This document shows, piece by piece, positions 1 to 7,445 of a stretch of 16,015 nt of DNA. The stretch is from Anaerolineae bacterium (GTDB lineage Bacteria; Chloroflexota; Anaerolineae; B4-G1): contig JADHWW010000146.1 of NCBI GenBank assembly GCA_016783285.1, positions 1 through 16,015 on the forward strand, written 5' to 3'. Below the pieces are notes generated by a model. It saw nothing but the letters and a program-made list of their open reading frames with translations, had not been told where the DNA came from and searched no databases. Each line of letters begins with the position of its first letter. Position 1 is the stretch's first letter. A program made the position numbers and the translations under genes.

Positions 1-74
1 CACAACTCAGCCGTGTGCTGACCAAGATTGAGCGGCTGCCCAACGTGATCGCAGCCCGGCGGCACACGGGATAA
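1..74 (+). CDS. C-terminal end of a RelA/SpoT family (p)ppGpp synthetase (partial)
   Basis: Only the last 23 residues are inside the window, in the frame that starts at base 3 and stops at TAA 72-74. They read QLSRVLTKIERLPNVIAARR and then HTG. This resembles the final helix and strand of the ACT domain at the C-terminus of long RelA/SpoT proteins, where a line such as 'L..VL.KI..LPNV....R' closes the protein. RelA/SpoT enzymes make and degrade the stringent-response alarmone (p)ppGpp in the cytoplasm. The gene converges with the minus-strand foldase gene, and the two share a 52-base gap with a hairpin. Another ACT-domain protein is possible, because only the domain end can be seen. Confidence 0.6.
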   Translation, partial: QLSRVLTKIERLPNVIAARRHTG

Positions 75-107
75 AACAAGAGCCCGGCCTCTGCCAGAAG
101 CCGGGCT
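71..107 (-). terminator. Intrinsic terminator of the rpsF-ssb-rpsR-foldase unit
   Basis: AGCCCGGC (81-88) pairs perfectly with GCCGGGCT (100-107) around an 11-base loop. Read on the minus strand, the hairpin is followed by CTTGTTTTAT (80-71), a usable U-rich tract, and it lies 19 bases past the foldase stop. On the plus strand no T-run follows, so the hairpin is a weaker terminator for the relA-like gene that ends 7 bases before it. Confidence 0.7.
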
Positions 108-126
108 GCTCATTGCAAGCCATGAG

Positions 127-1344
127 TTACGGTTCCGCCGGCACGCGATCACCATACATCTTACGCTCCACCAAAACCTGTTGAGCGTCCAGCCATTCCT
201 GAAACGCATCTGCCCCCAGTTGCTGATGCACAAACGAGTCCAATTCCCGCTCCTCGTGGCCCACCACCTCGATGATATAATACTGCGTATCATCCTGGCC
301 CAGCACTGGTTGACTGTGCTCCCCCACCTCCAGACTGAACGCCAGGTCGGCCAACTCCGTGCCAAGATTGCTTTCCAACATGCCTTTGGGGAACCAACTC
401 AATTCGGTGCCGTATTCGGCGACCTCCTCATCCTCCCCCTCCTCCAACTCATCTGCCAAGGCCTGGAAATCCTCCCCTGCATCTAGCCGGACAGCCAGTT
501 CATTCGCCCGTTCCTCGCTATCCACAGCCAGGATCCGCAGTTTGACTTGATCAGCCATAGTGGGAACTTCTGCACTCATCTGCTCCTGCAACTTCTCAAC
601 CAACAGCGACGCCTCGACCCAGGAACGGTATTGCTGCTCCGAAACGTCCAGTGGTTTCAAGGACTGCTCCAGATAAGTACTGTACAATCGGCGGAACTCC
701 TCCTCAGTCATCGGAGTTGGTGTCGGTGGCGGAACGGTCGTCGGCGTAGGAGTGAGCACTTCTGTCAGCGTCAAGGGAGATGTGACGACGGTAGGCTCTG
801 GCATGGGGGTGACAGGATCCCGGTCATAGCCGAAGTAACGCTCGATCTCCCGCTGCACTTCCTCCGGCGCGACAGCAATGCCACGGCGATCCGCCTCCTG
901 ATGTACCAACTCCTCCTGAATCAACTGATCGAGAACTTGCTCTCCAATGACCGGTGCGTTCGCCGATGATAACTTGGTTTGCAAGTCGCGAATGTTCCCC
1001 TGGATATACTCCAGATAGAACTGCATACTCTGGTCCGTCGGATCGAGAGTCTGTTGCTGCTGGAGCCAGTATTGGAGTTCGTTTTGCATCCGCATCTGCA
1101 TAAAGCGCACTCGAGCCTGGTACTCAGCCGTCGTGATAGAAGTTCCGCCCACGATGGCGACCGGCTCGCGGGCCTTGATGACCTTTTCGACGACGAGGCC
1201 ATAGACCATAATGCCCACAACCGCGATCCCCACGACGGTCACGCCCCAGATGAGGAGCCTCTTCATACTCCTTTCCCGCTCCAGGCGGGAGTGTTGCTTA
1301 CGCGTCAATTTCCTTGGCGCACGGCTTTTGGACTTCTTTGCCAT
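127..1344 (-). CDS. Membrane-anchored peptidyl-prolyl isomerase (SurA/PrsA-like parvulin foldase)
   Basis: This is a 405-residue extracytoplasmic foldase candidate that would catalyse cis-trans isomerisation of prolyl bonds in exported proteins. A strongly basic cytoplasmic head (residues 1-28) precedes one membrane segment (about 29-53, LLIWGVTVVGIAVVGIMVYG). A SurA_N-like helical region follows (about 60-170), then a Thr/Pro-rich linker (about 177-212), and a parvulin-type PPIC domain (about 264-362) containing a recognisable 'EDFQALADEL' helix and 'ELSWFPKGML' stretch. I place the start at ATG 1344 (MAKKSKSR), because a purine-rich GAGAGATGGG lies just upstream; an in-frame ATG at 1374 would add 10 residues. 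It is the last gene of the ribosomal protein unit, 59 bases after rpsR. Family assignment is firm; substrates are unknown. Confidence 0.82.
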   Translation of the reverse strand: MAKKSKSRAPRKLTRKQHSRLERERSMKRLLIWGVTVVGIAVVGIMVYGLVVEKVIKAREPVAIVGGTSITTAEYQARVRFMQMRMQNELQYWLQQQQTLDPTDQSMQFYLEYIQGNIRDLQTKLSSANAPVIGEQVLDQLIQEELVHQEADRRGIAVAPEEVQREIERYFGYDRDPVTPMPEPTVVTSPLTLTEVLTPTPTTVPPPTPTPMTEEEFRRLYSTYLEQSLKPLDVSEQQYRSWVEASLLVEKLQEQMSAEVPTMADQVKLRILAVDSEERANELAVRLDAGEDFQALADELEEGEDEEVAEYGTELSWFPKGMLESNLGTELADLAFSLEVGEHSQPVLGQDDTQYYIIEVVGHEERELDSFVHQQLGADAFQEWLDAQQVLVERKMYGDRVPAEP

Positions 1345-1403
1345 CCCATCTCTCACATAGCCGCTAACTGACACCCGCTGACAGCCAACCGCCGACCACT
1401 CAC

Positions 1404-1688
1404 TTAGCGAGTGCGAGCAGGATCTATCACGAACGGCAACAACGCCAGATGACGAGCACGCTTAATCGCCACCGACAATTGACGTTGATGCTTGGCGCAC
1501 GTTCCCGTCTGCCGTCGTGGCCGGATCTTCCCACGGTCGGTCAGAAAGCCCCGCAGCACATTCGTCCGCTTGTAATCAATGTCGGTGGCCTTCCCCTTGC
1601 AGAAAATACAGTCTTTACGACGCTTCGTGAACCGATGTTTACCGCGCCGTTGGTCCCCCGTACGCCCACGCCTCCCTTGTTCCGCCAA
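1404..1688 (-). CDS. rpsR: 30S ribosomal protein S18, cysteine-containing (C+) form
   Basis: The 94-residue product matches S18, which binds S6 and sits on the platform of the 30S subunit. Conserved blocks are visible: [14 protein letters not shown] near residues 27-40, [20 protein letters not shown] in the middle, and [12 protein letters not shown] near the end. The paired CxxC (C27, C30) and CxxH (C64, H67) suggest the zinc-binding C+ variant known for some ribosomal proteins; many S18 proteins lack these residues. The start is TTG 1688: no ATG fits the frame, and a strong Shine-Dalgarno GGGAGGT sits 7 bases upstream. It is third in the unit after rpsF and ssb, separated from ssb by 77 bases that hold a long dyad. 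Confidence 0.96.
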   Translation of the reverse strand: MAEQGRRGRTGDQRRGKHRFTKRRKDCIFCKGKATDIDYKRTNVLRGFLTDRGKIRPRRQTGTCAKHQRQLSVAIKRARHLALLPFVIDPARTR

Positions 1689-1711
1689 TGTTTCAACCTC
1701 CCTGCTGTGTC

Positions 1712-1757
1712 TGTATCAGGCACACTTGAAATCCACGGAATACGTGCGCTTGATACA
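1712..1757 (-). promoter_or_regulatory. Long imperfect stem-loop between ssb and rpsR
   Basis: TGTATCA (1712-1718) and GCACAC (1720-1725) face GTGCGC (1744-1749) and TGATACA (1751-1757) around an 18-base loop. In the minus-strand RNA this gives 7 pairs, one C/A mismatch and 6 pairs including one U-G wobble. No T-run follows in the direction of transcription, so it is not a classical terminator. It lies between the ssb stop and the rpsR Shine-Dalgarno. A processing site, a stability element or a control on S18 translation are all possible; function is inferred only from structure and position. Confidence 0.5.
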
Positions 1758-1765
1758 ATTAATTA

Positions 1766-2161
1766 CTAGAAGGGGAACGCCTCCTCCCCTTTAGCATCGG
1801 ATTCTACCGTCTCCGAGGAAGTACCATGACGGCTACCCAACAAGATCATTTCGTTGGCAACCAACTCGGTACAGAAGCGTTTCCGTCCTCCCTGATCCTC
1901 CCAACTTCGCGTCTGCAAGCGCCCTTCGATGTATACCTGCCGTCCCTTACGAAGATGTTGCTTGCAAATCTCGGCCAGATTGCCCCACGCCACCACGTTG
2001 AACCATTCCGTTTCCTCGCGGCGCTCGCCTTCCGAGTTTGTCCAACTGCGAGTAGTAGCGACACTGAACGAGGTCACTGGCCGTCCGCTGGGCGTGTAAC
2101 GCATCTCAGGGTCACGCCCTACGCTACCAATGACCATCACCTTGTTCAAGCCCCTTGCCAT
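1766..2161 (-). CDS. ssb: Single-stranded DNA-binding protein
   Basis: The 131-residue product carries an N-terminal OB fold (about residues 5-108) with the family signatures '[19 protein letters not shown]', '[13 protein letters not shown]' and '[15 protein letters not shown]'. A short linker leads to an acidic tip ending GEEAFPF, the counterpart of the DDDIPF tail that recruits replication and repair partners. SSB coats single-stranded DNA during replication, recombination and repair. The start is ATG 2161 (MARGLNK), preceded by GGGGAG; the frame is open 26 codons further upstream, but that stretch overlaps rpsF and lacks SSB similarity. The tail linker is short compared with enterobacterial SSB. 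Its place between rpsF and rpsR is the classic bacterial arrangement. Confidence 0.96.
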   Translation of the reverse strand: MARGLNKVMVIGSVGRDPEMRYTPSGRPVTSFSVATTRSWTNSEGERREETEWFNVVAWGNLAEICKQHLRKGRQVYIEGRLQTRSWEDQGGRKRFCTELVANEMILLGSRHGTSSETVESDAKGEEAFPF

Positions 2162-2192
2162 AGCGCTCTCACTCCCCACAAACCTACCCGCA

Positions 2193-2513
2193 TCACACAG
2201 CCACTGCCTCCCCAGGCGGCTTGGCGTCCTCTTCAACACACACGACCAGGTGACGCATGATCTGCTCGGTCAGCCCAAGATCGCGCTCCAACCCAACCAC
2301 ACTCTGAGATTCCAGTTCAAGCCGCATCAACACATACTGGCCATCCCACTGCTTCTGAATGGGATAGGCCAGCCGACGCAACCCCCAGGGCTCGATTCGC
2401 GTGACCTTGCCGCCATTGCGTTTAATCAGACCTTCGACTTTCTCAGTAACGGCGGTCAGGCCATCTTCGTCCACTTCCGGGTGAACGATGAAGACTAACT
2501 CATAACTGCGCAC
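2193..2513 (-). CDS. rpsF: 30S ribosomal protein S6
   Basis: The 106-residue product is S6, the S18 partner on the 30S platform. It opens with [16 protein letters not shown] and contains '[25 protein letters not shown]' (seen as two blocks around residues 28-52) and the '[12 protein letters not shown]' strand, all typical of S6. The start codon is GTG 2513; an ATG at 2503 is out of frame and stops at once. A full Shine-Dalgarno AAAGGAGGT (2524-2532) lies 10 bases upstream. It is first in the unit rpsF-ssb-rpsR-foldase, 31 bases before ssb. rplI and dnaB, often next in other bacteria, are absent here. Confidence 0.96.
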   Translation of the reverse strand: MRSYELVFIVHPEVDEDGLTAVTEKVEGLIKRNGGKVTRIEPWGLRRLAYPIQKQWDGQYVLMRLELESQSVVGLERDLGLTEQIMRHLVVCVEEDAKPPGEAVAV

Positions 2514-2534
2514 TGGATGGTATACCTCCTTTCC

Positions 2535-2577
2535 ACGGGATTGCCCCCGGACCTAAAGCCGGGAGCGGAAAGCCCAC
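2535..2577 (-). promoter_or_regulatory. Candidate S6:S18 autoregulatory leader RNA
   Basis: In the minus-strand leader just upstream of the rpsF Shine-Dalgarno, an apical stem CCCGG/CCGGG (2559-2563 with 2546-2550, 8-base loop) sits on an asymmetric internal loop. The 5' side of that loop contains TTTCCGCT and the 3' side GGCAA. A basal stem of GGG/CCC plus wobble pairs (2573-2577 with 2535-2539) closes it. A CCG in an internal loop next to such a stem is the hallmark of the known S6:S18 leader motif, which mimics the complex's 16S rRNA site and lets S6:S18 repress their own operon. I match it from memory of the motif, not by a covariance search. Confidence 0.55.
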
Positions 2578-2599
2578 CTATAGACACGCAACGGGCGCT

Positions 2600-2628
2600 A
2601 TGATAACACAAAGACGTGGATTTGGCAA
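2600..2628 (-). promoter_or_regulatory. Sigma70-type promoter of the rpsF unit
   Basis: On the minus strand TTGCCA (2628-2623) and TATCAT (2605-2600) are separated by exactly 17 bases. Each hexamer matches consensus at five of six positions. The expected start point near 2593 gives a leader of about 80 bases, which holds the S6:S18-like fold. Confidence 0.75.
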
Positions 2629-2665
2629 GACGCGGACACTACTTTCCCATTAGCCCACCTCCCAC

Positions 2666-3766
2666 TCACGGGCTGAAGCGGAACAGACACACGTCGCCGT
2701 CCTGGATTTCGTAGTCACGGCCTTCAATACGCAAGACCCCCCGCTCCCGTGCCACACGCCAGTCCCCCGCCTCCACCAGTTGCTCAAAACTCACCACCTC
2801 GGCACAGATGAAACCACGCTCCATCTGGCTGTGGACTTTGCCGGCTGTCCGGGACGCTTCGGTATCGCGCTGTATCGCCCAGGCGCGCACTTCTCGACCA
2901 CCCGTGATGGTGAAAAATGTGACCAGATCAAGCACCTCGTAGCCCGCCTGGGCCAGCGCCTCCAACCCGGAGCGCTCCAACCCCGCGTCTGCCCGGTAAG
3001 CAGCGGCCTCGTCGGGTGGCCACTCGCTCAAGTCAGCCTCCAGTTGGGCACAGAGGACGAGACAAGGGGCCCCCTCCTCTTCCGCCACACGAGCGACACC
3101 TTCGGTCAACGGACCGCCACCGGATAGGTTCTCCTCGCCGACATTGGCCACGTAGACACGCTTCTTGGCGGTGAGCAGACGCATCTCTCGTGCCAACGCC
3201 ACCTCAGTCACCCCACCTGCCGCCCAGGCAGCGGCTCGACCGCCGGACTGCAGGCGTGCGCGCAACTCCCCCACCATCTCCAACTCTGCGGCGAAGTCCC
3301 GCGGCCTGGCCTTAGCCGCCGAACGCACCTTGTCCAGCCATCGCTCCACTACCTCCAAATCAGCCAGAATCAGTTCCAGGTCAAGCGCCTCCAGGTCACG
3401 TAGCGGATCCACCGATCCCTCCACGTGCGCCACGTCGGGGTTGGAAAAGCAACGACAGACCAGAGCGATAGCGTCCACGTCGCGGATGTGGCCCAGGAAT
3501 TGGTTGCCCAGCCCCTCGCCCCGATGAGCACCGCGTACCAGGCCCGCGATATCCACGAACTCGACCGTTGCCGGGGTCACTCGTTCCGGCCCGACCATCG
3601 CCACCAACACCTCCAGGCGTGGATCGGGCACCACTGCGACGCCGCGATTGGGATCAATTGTGGTGAAAGGATAGGCTGCCACAGCAGCCTTGGCCCGCGT
3701 GAGACCGTTAAAGAGAGTAGACTTGCCCACATTAGGCAAGCCTACTATTCCAATCTGCAATGCCAT
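2666..3766 (-). CDS. ychF: Ribosome-binding ATPase YchF (OLA1/Obg-related)
   Basis: The 366-residue product has the usual length and order of YchF. The P-loop is GLPNVGKST (residues 9-17) and the switch region contains YPFTTIDPN. The G3 motif is DIAGL (72-76), followed by the characteristic [15 protein letters not shown] (208-211) replaces the GTPase NKxD motif, which in this family shifts preference to ATP. A coiled-coil insert lies around 125-200, and a C-terminal TGS domain (about 280-364) carries [16 protein letters not shown]. YchF binds ribosomes and is linked to translation control and oxidative stress. ATG 3766 is preceded by GAGGTG. The gene begins 15 bases after the histidine kinase stop, so the two are probably cotranscribed. 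One small oddity: it ends FRFSP where FRFNV is usual. Confidence 0.95.
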   Translation of the reverse strand: MALQIGIVGLPNVGKSTLFNGLTRAKAAVAAYPFTTIDPNRGVAVVPDPRLEVLVAMVGPERVTPATVEFVDIAGLVRGAHRGEGLGNQFLGHIRDVDAIALVCRCFSNPDVAHVEGSVDPLRDLEALDLELILADLEVVERWLDKVRSAAKARPRDFAAELEMVGELRARLQSGGRAAAWAAGGVTEVALAREMRLLTAKKRVYVANVGEENLSGGGPLTEGVARVAEEEGAPCLVLCAQLEADLSEWPPDEAAAYRADAGLERSGLEALAQAGYEVLDLVTFFTITGGREVRAWAIQRDTEASRTAGKVHSQMERGFICAEVVSFEQLVEAGDWRVARERGVLRIEGRDYEIQDGDVCLFRFSP

Positions 3767-3781
3767 GCCGCACCTCGTTGC

Positions 3782-6700
3782 CTACCGCGCAACTTCCGCC
3801 CCCGGAGACTCTACCTCACCCAAAGGCAGACTAACGTAGAACGTGCTCCCTTTGTCCAGTTCACTATCTACCCACACCTTTCCGCCGTGCCGTTCGACGA
3901 TAGACTTGACGATTGCCAGCCCCAGACCGGTCCCCGGTATGTCCATCGTGTCACGCCGTCTGATGCGGTAGAATTTCTCGAACAGGCGCACATGGTCATC
4001 TGGGGCAATACCAATACCCGTGTCGGCGACGCGGATCACCGCCTGCTCGTCGCGCACAGACAATCCCACCGTCACAATGCCGCCGCTGGGCGTGTACTTG
4101 ACAGCATTATCCACCAGATTTGTGACCGCCTGGCGCAGCAACGCAGCGTCACCCGCGACCACTGCCACGCTTTCGGCTGGTTCCAGCCGCAAGGTGAGCC
4201 CCTCAGCAGCAGCCCGGGCTCGCATGCCGTCCACCGCCCCGGCCAGAATTGTCCCCAGATGGCAGGGTTCGCGCTCAAGTCCCACGCCAGCCTCAATGCG
4301 TCCCAAATCGAGCAGATCGACAATCAGTTCACTCATCTGCTCAACGCCGTGCAGGATCTTCTCAATGTACTCATGCTGCGTGTCGTTGAACTCGCCCACC
4401 ATCGGGAGCATGGTCGCATAACCACGGATAAACGTCAGCGGCGAGCGCAAGTCATGCGAGACCGTCGCTACGAACTCAGACTTCATCTCGTCTAGTTCCT
4501 TGAAGCGAGTGATGTCGCGCATCACGGCCACACGGCCAATCCGTTCACCATCGGCACTCAAGATGGTCGAAACGCTGGCGTATAATGTCCGGCCATCGGG
4601 CAGAGGAACCTCCTCAGTCAACGCTTCGCTCGGAGGCAACGGCTCCTCAAAGACCTGCACCAACACAGGTGCCAACTCAGTCTGATTGATCTTCTGGCCC
4701 ACGACCACATCGGCTGCGATACCAAACGCCCGCTCAGCAGCCGGATTGACCAGCAGAATACAGTCATCGCGGTCGGTGACCAGAACGGCGTCGGTGGTGC
4801 TGGCCAGGATTGCCGCCAGTCGCCGCCGCCCACCCTCCGCAGCCTGGAACAGGCGAGCTTTCTCCACCAGCACCGCCGTCTGGCTGGCCAGTGTCGAGAG
4901 CAGGTCAATCTCTGAGGCATCGAATCGGCGGACCTCACCGTACCCCACCCACATCACAGCCGGCACCCGATCTTTAGTGCACACGGGCAGCGCGATGGCG
5001 GCCTTGATCGGTCCGCTCAGCGCCTCAGGCTCAGCCAGTGTCTTGGCCCGGGCCAGATTTTCCACGACCATGGGCTGCTCCAGTTCCCTGGCCGCCGTGG
5101 CCAGCGCACGGTCGAGTGCCCCTAACCCCTCGCGTGGCTCCCCTCGCGCCATCACCATCTGTGGATCGCCGCCAGCCGAAAGGAGGATGATGCGAGCCAC
5201 CTGTGCACGCGTCGCCTTCAGTACTCCTTCGAGGATGAACGGCACCCCCTCAGGCAATTCCAGCGTCGCCGAAACTGCCTGACTGATCTGGAGCAGCAAC
5301 GAAAGGTCTTCCAGCCGATCTTTTAGTCGCACGCGCATACCTTCAAATGCATCTCCCACCCGGGCCACCTCGTCGCTGCCAGGCACCTCCACCGGCCGTG
5401 TGAGATCCCCCTCGGCGATGCAGTCGGCAGCAGCGGCCAACTGCTTGAGTGGTCGGGTCAGCCAACCGGTGACCAGCGGGATAACGATCACCAGCCCACC
5501 CCCTAGCAGGATTTGGAGGATAAGCAGAGGAGTGGCAACCTGGGTAGCCTGCTCCAGCACGACCTCGTAGGGCAGGCGGATCACCACTGCCCACGGGTAC
5601 CCTTCCGCCGGCAAGTAATAGACCAACTGGCGCGTGTTGTCCATTGGATTGCGACTTTCGTAAGCCCAACCACGCAGCACGGTGGTGATGCGGGGACATT
5701 CTTCGTCTACGTGCCATTCAGCGAGCAGCATGTCAGGATTGGAATGGGCAACGATGCGCCCTTCTGAATCCACCACAAACCCCTCTCCACGCGCACGCGT
5801 CCATTGCAGACTCGCCAGTACCCGACGTATCAGCGGATTGACATCAAGTCGGGTGCGTCCAAGCAACACTCCAAAACGCTCGCCTGTCTCCTCATCCTCC
5901 ACCGGCGACAGGAATGAAAGGATGACTTCGTCTCGCCGTGAGTGATGCACGGAACTGATCTGCGTCGCCCCGCTCTCGGCCACGCGCTGCAAAAGCACTT
6001 CCTCCTCTGACGTCAATTCCTGGTCGCCGATCGGCGCTGGCGGATACATCGCCAATCTCTGTTTGGTCGAATCAAACAATATCAACTGGTCGAAGAAAGC
6101 CACGCTTCGCAGGTCGCCACGCAGATGCACCTCCAGCGTACTCGGGTCGCCGTGCCACAATATCTCATTGTTAGCGAACTCTGCCAGCAAACCCAACCCT
6201 GTTTGGATGAAGTAGGGAATGCCCTCAACGGCACTGTTGACATCCCGCGCCATCTCGTCCACCACCTCCAGAGTCGCCACGCGGAGAGTTGTTGCCGTCA
6301 CTGCGCAGACAAGCACGGCAGTCATGGCCAATATCAGAGGGACGAATAGGAAAAGCAACCTGCGCCCCAAAGTGCGGCTGTAGGGAGGGGATTGACGCGC
6401 TACATGGACAGGGCGGAGGCGCGGAGAGACCAGGTAGACCCCCTGTATAACGAGTGCTGCCCCGAGACTCTCGAGCAGCGCGAGGCCAAGATTGGCCTGC
6501 GTCAACGTCACGGCATAATCGAGCCCCGCCAAGCCCGAATCAGCCGTATGAGCGAACACCGACAGCAGCAGCAACAGGGATGCAAAGAAAATCGCCAGTG
6601 GCCCAGCGATGACAGGCTGGCGCGCGACGAGCGACGGGCGGCCTCGATAATCCTGGCGCAGAAAGAATCCGACCAGAAAACCAAAGAAGGCAAAATGAAA

Positions 6701-7102
6701 AGGATCAGTGATACCGCCAACTGTCATCCCGACACGCAAGATTCCGCCGACCAATCCGACTAACAACGCTGGCCCTGCGCCCAGCCAGGCCCCAGCAACA
6801 ATGACCGGTAGCGCCCCCAACAACGGCGCAAATGGACTGGCAGGTTCGGTGGGAACATTTGGGGGTGGTAGCAGCCGGGGCAGAGAGAAACTCAGCACCA
6901 GCAAATTGTTGACGAGCAGAGATGCCGCCAACAAGCCCAGAAACAGTGAAAGACGACGCCAACCCAACCTTCCAAAATCCCGTCGGGAACGCACGAGAAG
7001 CAAAAATATTGCCAGCACGTAGAGCGCCAGAAGGAGGTATTCCCAGATCTCAGGTTGAAGGAATGTTAGCCTGACCCAGGGCCTCCAGACGTCAAAACTC
7101 AT
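3782..7102 (-). CDS. Multi-sensor membrane histidine kinase (5TM-dCache-HAMP-GAF-PAS-HisKA-HATPase)
   Basis: This 1106-residue kinase has an unusually rich sensor half. Several membrane segments (about 20-250) include a stretch around 110-150 with 'GLVGGILRVGMTVGGITD', resembling the 5TM-5TMR_LYT sensor. Another segment at about 248-273 leads to an extracellular dCache-like domain (about 275-520). A second segment (about 523-545), HAMP (546-598), GAF (about 605-750) and PAS (about 758-865) follow. The catalytic core is intact: phosphoacceptor H883 in SHDLRSPLTFIRGY, N-box NLVDNAVKY, G1 DTGIGI, F-box FEKFYRI and G2 GTGLGLAIVK. There is no receiver domain, and no response regulator in the window. 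I chose ATG 7102 because GAGGAG lies 8 bases upstream; ATG 7162 lacks a site and overlaps the promoter. The ligand is unknown. ychF follows after 15 bases. Confidence 0.93.
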   Translation of the reverse strand: MSFDVWRPWVRLTFLQPEIWEYLLLALYVLAIFLLLVRSRRDFGRLGWRRLSLFLGLLAASLLVNNLLVLSFSLPRLLPPPNVPTEPASPFAPLLGALPVIVAGAWLGAGPALLVGLVGGILRVGMTVGGITDPFHFAFFGFLVGFFLRQDYRGRPSLVARQPVIAGPLAIFFASLLLLLSVFAHTADSGLAGLDYAVTLTQANLGLALLESLGAALVIQGVYLVSPRLRPVHVARQSPPYSRTLGRRLLFLFVPLILAMTAVLVCAVTATTLRVATLEVVDEMARDVNSAVEGIPYFIQTGLGLLAEFANNEILWHGDPSTLEVHLRGDLRSVAFFDQLILFDSTKQRLAMYPPAPIGDQELTSEEEVLLQRVAESGATQISSVHHSRRDEVILSFLSPVEDEETGERFGVLLGRTRLDVNPLIRRVLASLQWTRARGEGFVVDSEGRIVAHSNPDMLLAEWHVDEECPRITTVLRGWAYESRNPMDNTRQLVYYLPAEGYPWAVVIRLPYEVVLEQATQVATPLLILQILLGGGLVIVIPLVTGWLTRPLKQLAAAADCIAEGDLTRPVEVPGSDEVARVGDAFEGMRVRLKDRLEDLSLLLQISQAVSATLELPEGVPFILEGVLKATRAQVARIILLSAGGDPQMVMARGEPREGLGALDRALATAARELEQPMVVENLARAKTLAEPEALSGPIKAAIALPVCTKDRVPAVMWVGYGEVRRFDASEIDLLSTLASQTAVLVEKARLFQAAEGGRRRLAAILASTTDAVLVTDRDDCILLVNPAAERAFGIAADVVVGQKINQTELAPVLVQVFEEPLPPSEALTEEVPLPDGRTLYASVSTILSADGERIGRVAVMRDITRFKELDEMKSEFVATVSHDLRSPLTFIRGYATMLPMVGEFNDTQHEYIEKILHGVEQMSELIVDLLDLGRIEAGVGLEREPCHLGTILAGAVDGMRARAAAEGLTLRLEPAESVAVVAGDAALLRQAVTNLVDNAVKYTPSGGIVTVGLSVRDEQAVIRVADTGIGIAPDDHVRLFEKFYRIRRRDTMDIPGTGLGLAIVKSIVERHGGKVWVDSELDKGSTFYVSLPLGEVESPGAEVAR

Positions 7103-7150
7103 AAGGATGCTCCTCACTCCCAGGTAAGAGAGAGCCTTTAGTTCTGAGAG

Positions 7151-7178
7151 ATTATAGCACACTGCCGGAATAATTCAA
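7151..7178 (-). promoter_or_regulatory. Promoter of the histidine kinase-ychF unit
   Basis: On the minus strand TTGAAT (7178-7173) and a perfect TATAAT (7156-7151) are 16 bases apart. The expected start near 7144 leaves a leader of about 42 bases. A 9-base dyad GAATAATTC (7168-7176) overlaps the -35 hexamer and could be an operator. Confidence 0.65.
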
Positions 7179-7181
7179 CCT

Positions 7182-7209
7182 TTGCTCACTTCGCCAAGAC
7201 GAGTATAAT
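7182..7209 (+). promoter_or_regulatory. Possible distal promoter of the phosphatase unit
   Basis: A perfect plus-strand TATAAT (7204-7209) follows a weak -35 TTGCTC (7182-7187) at 16 bases. Only 3 bases separate the two divergent -35 hexamers. Transcripts from here would have a leader of about 230 bases crossing both palindromic repeats. Confidence 0.4.
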
Positions 7210-7275
7210 ACACCTGAGAAAGTGCTTCCGGTACGAGACGTGGGCAACGCATCAGTAATTCCCGTTTTGGCGTCA

Positions 7276-7374
7276 AGACCTGACAGGTTTCCACGAATTT
7301 CGTCACTTGAGGCCCCATTTGTCACTCGGCAATTGTATTGAATAGCAAGTCTTGGGTGAAAACCTGTCAGGTCT
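7276..7374. repeat. Pair of inverted 15-base near-palindromes in the divergent control region
   Basis: AGACCTGACAGGTTT (7276-7290) recurs exactly inverted as AAACCTGTCAGGTCT (7360-7374), with 69 bases between. Each copy holds the dyad ACCTG-N-CAGGT, and the right copy also overlaps a second dyad TGTCAGGTCTGACA (7365-7378). Agreement continues a few bases past the 15-mer (C-A-C). They could be operator sites for a dimeric regulator, or the arms of a REP/MITE-like element. The rest of the 7103-7445 gap holds the promoters listed separately and no gene that I can support. Confidence 0.7.
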
Positions 7375-7418
7375 GACAAGTATTACATTCCTTGCATCAC
7401 GTATCACGGCTTCTGGTT

Positions 7419-7427
7419 TGATATAAT
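7419..7427 (+). promoter_or_regulatory. Extended -10 promoter close to the phosphatase start
   Basis: TGATATAAT is a perfect extended -10 element (TG-N-TATAAT). No convincing -35 lies at 16-18 bases, as expected for extended -10 promoters. Transcription would start near 7434, giving a leader of only about 12 bases before ATG 7446, or a leaderless message from ATG 7434. Confidence 0.55.
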
Positions 7428-7445
7428 CGAAGGATGGAGACAAAC

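Noticed and set aside
2652..2674. AGCCC/GGGCT stem at the ychF stop as a terminator
   Set aside because: Only five pairs with a 13-base loop, overlapping the stop codon and with no T-run on either strand.
3425..4495. Plus-strand open frame of 356 codons
   Set aside because: It is antisense to ychF and to the conserved kinase core; composition rich in His, Arg and Gln and absence of domains mark it as a shadow.
7103..7162. Longer start for the histidine kinase at ATG 7162
   Set aside because: It would begin upstream of the predicted transcript start, lacks a ribosome site, and ATG 7102 has GAGGAG at good spacing.
7276..7374. Repeats considered as a minimal CRISPR array
   Set aside because: Only two copies exist, they are inverted rather than direct, and no cas gene is near.
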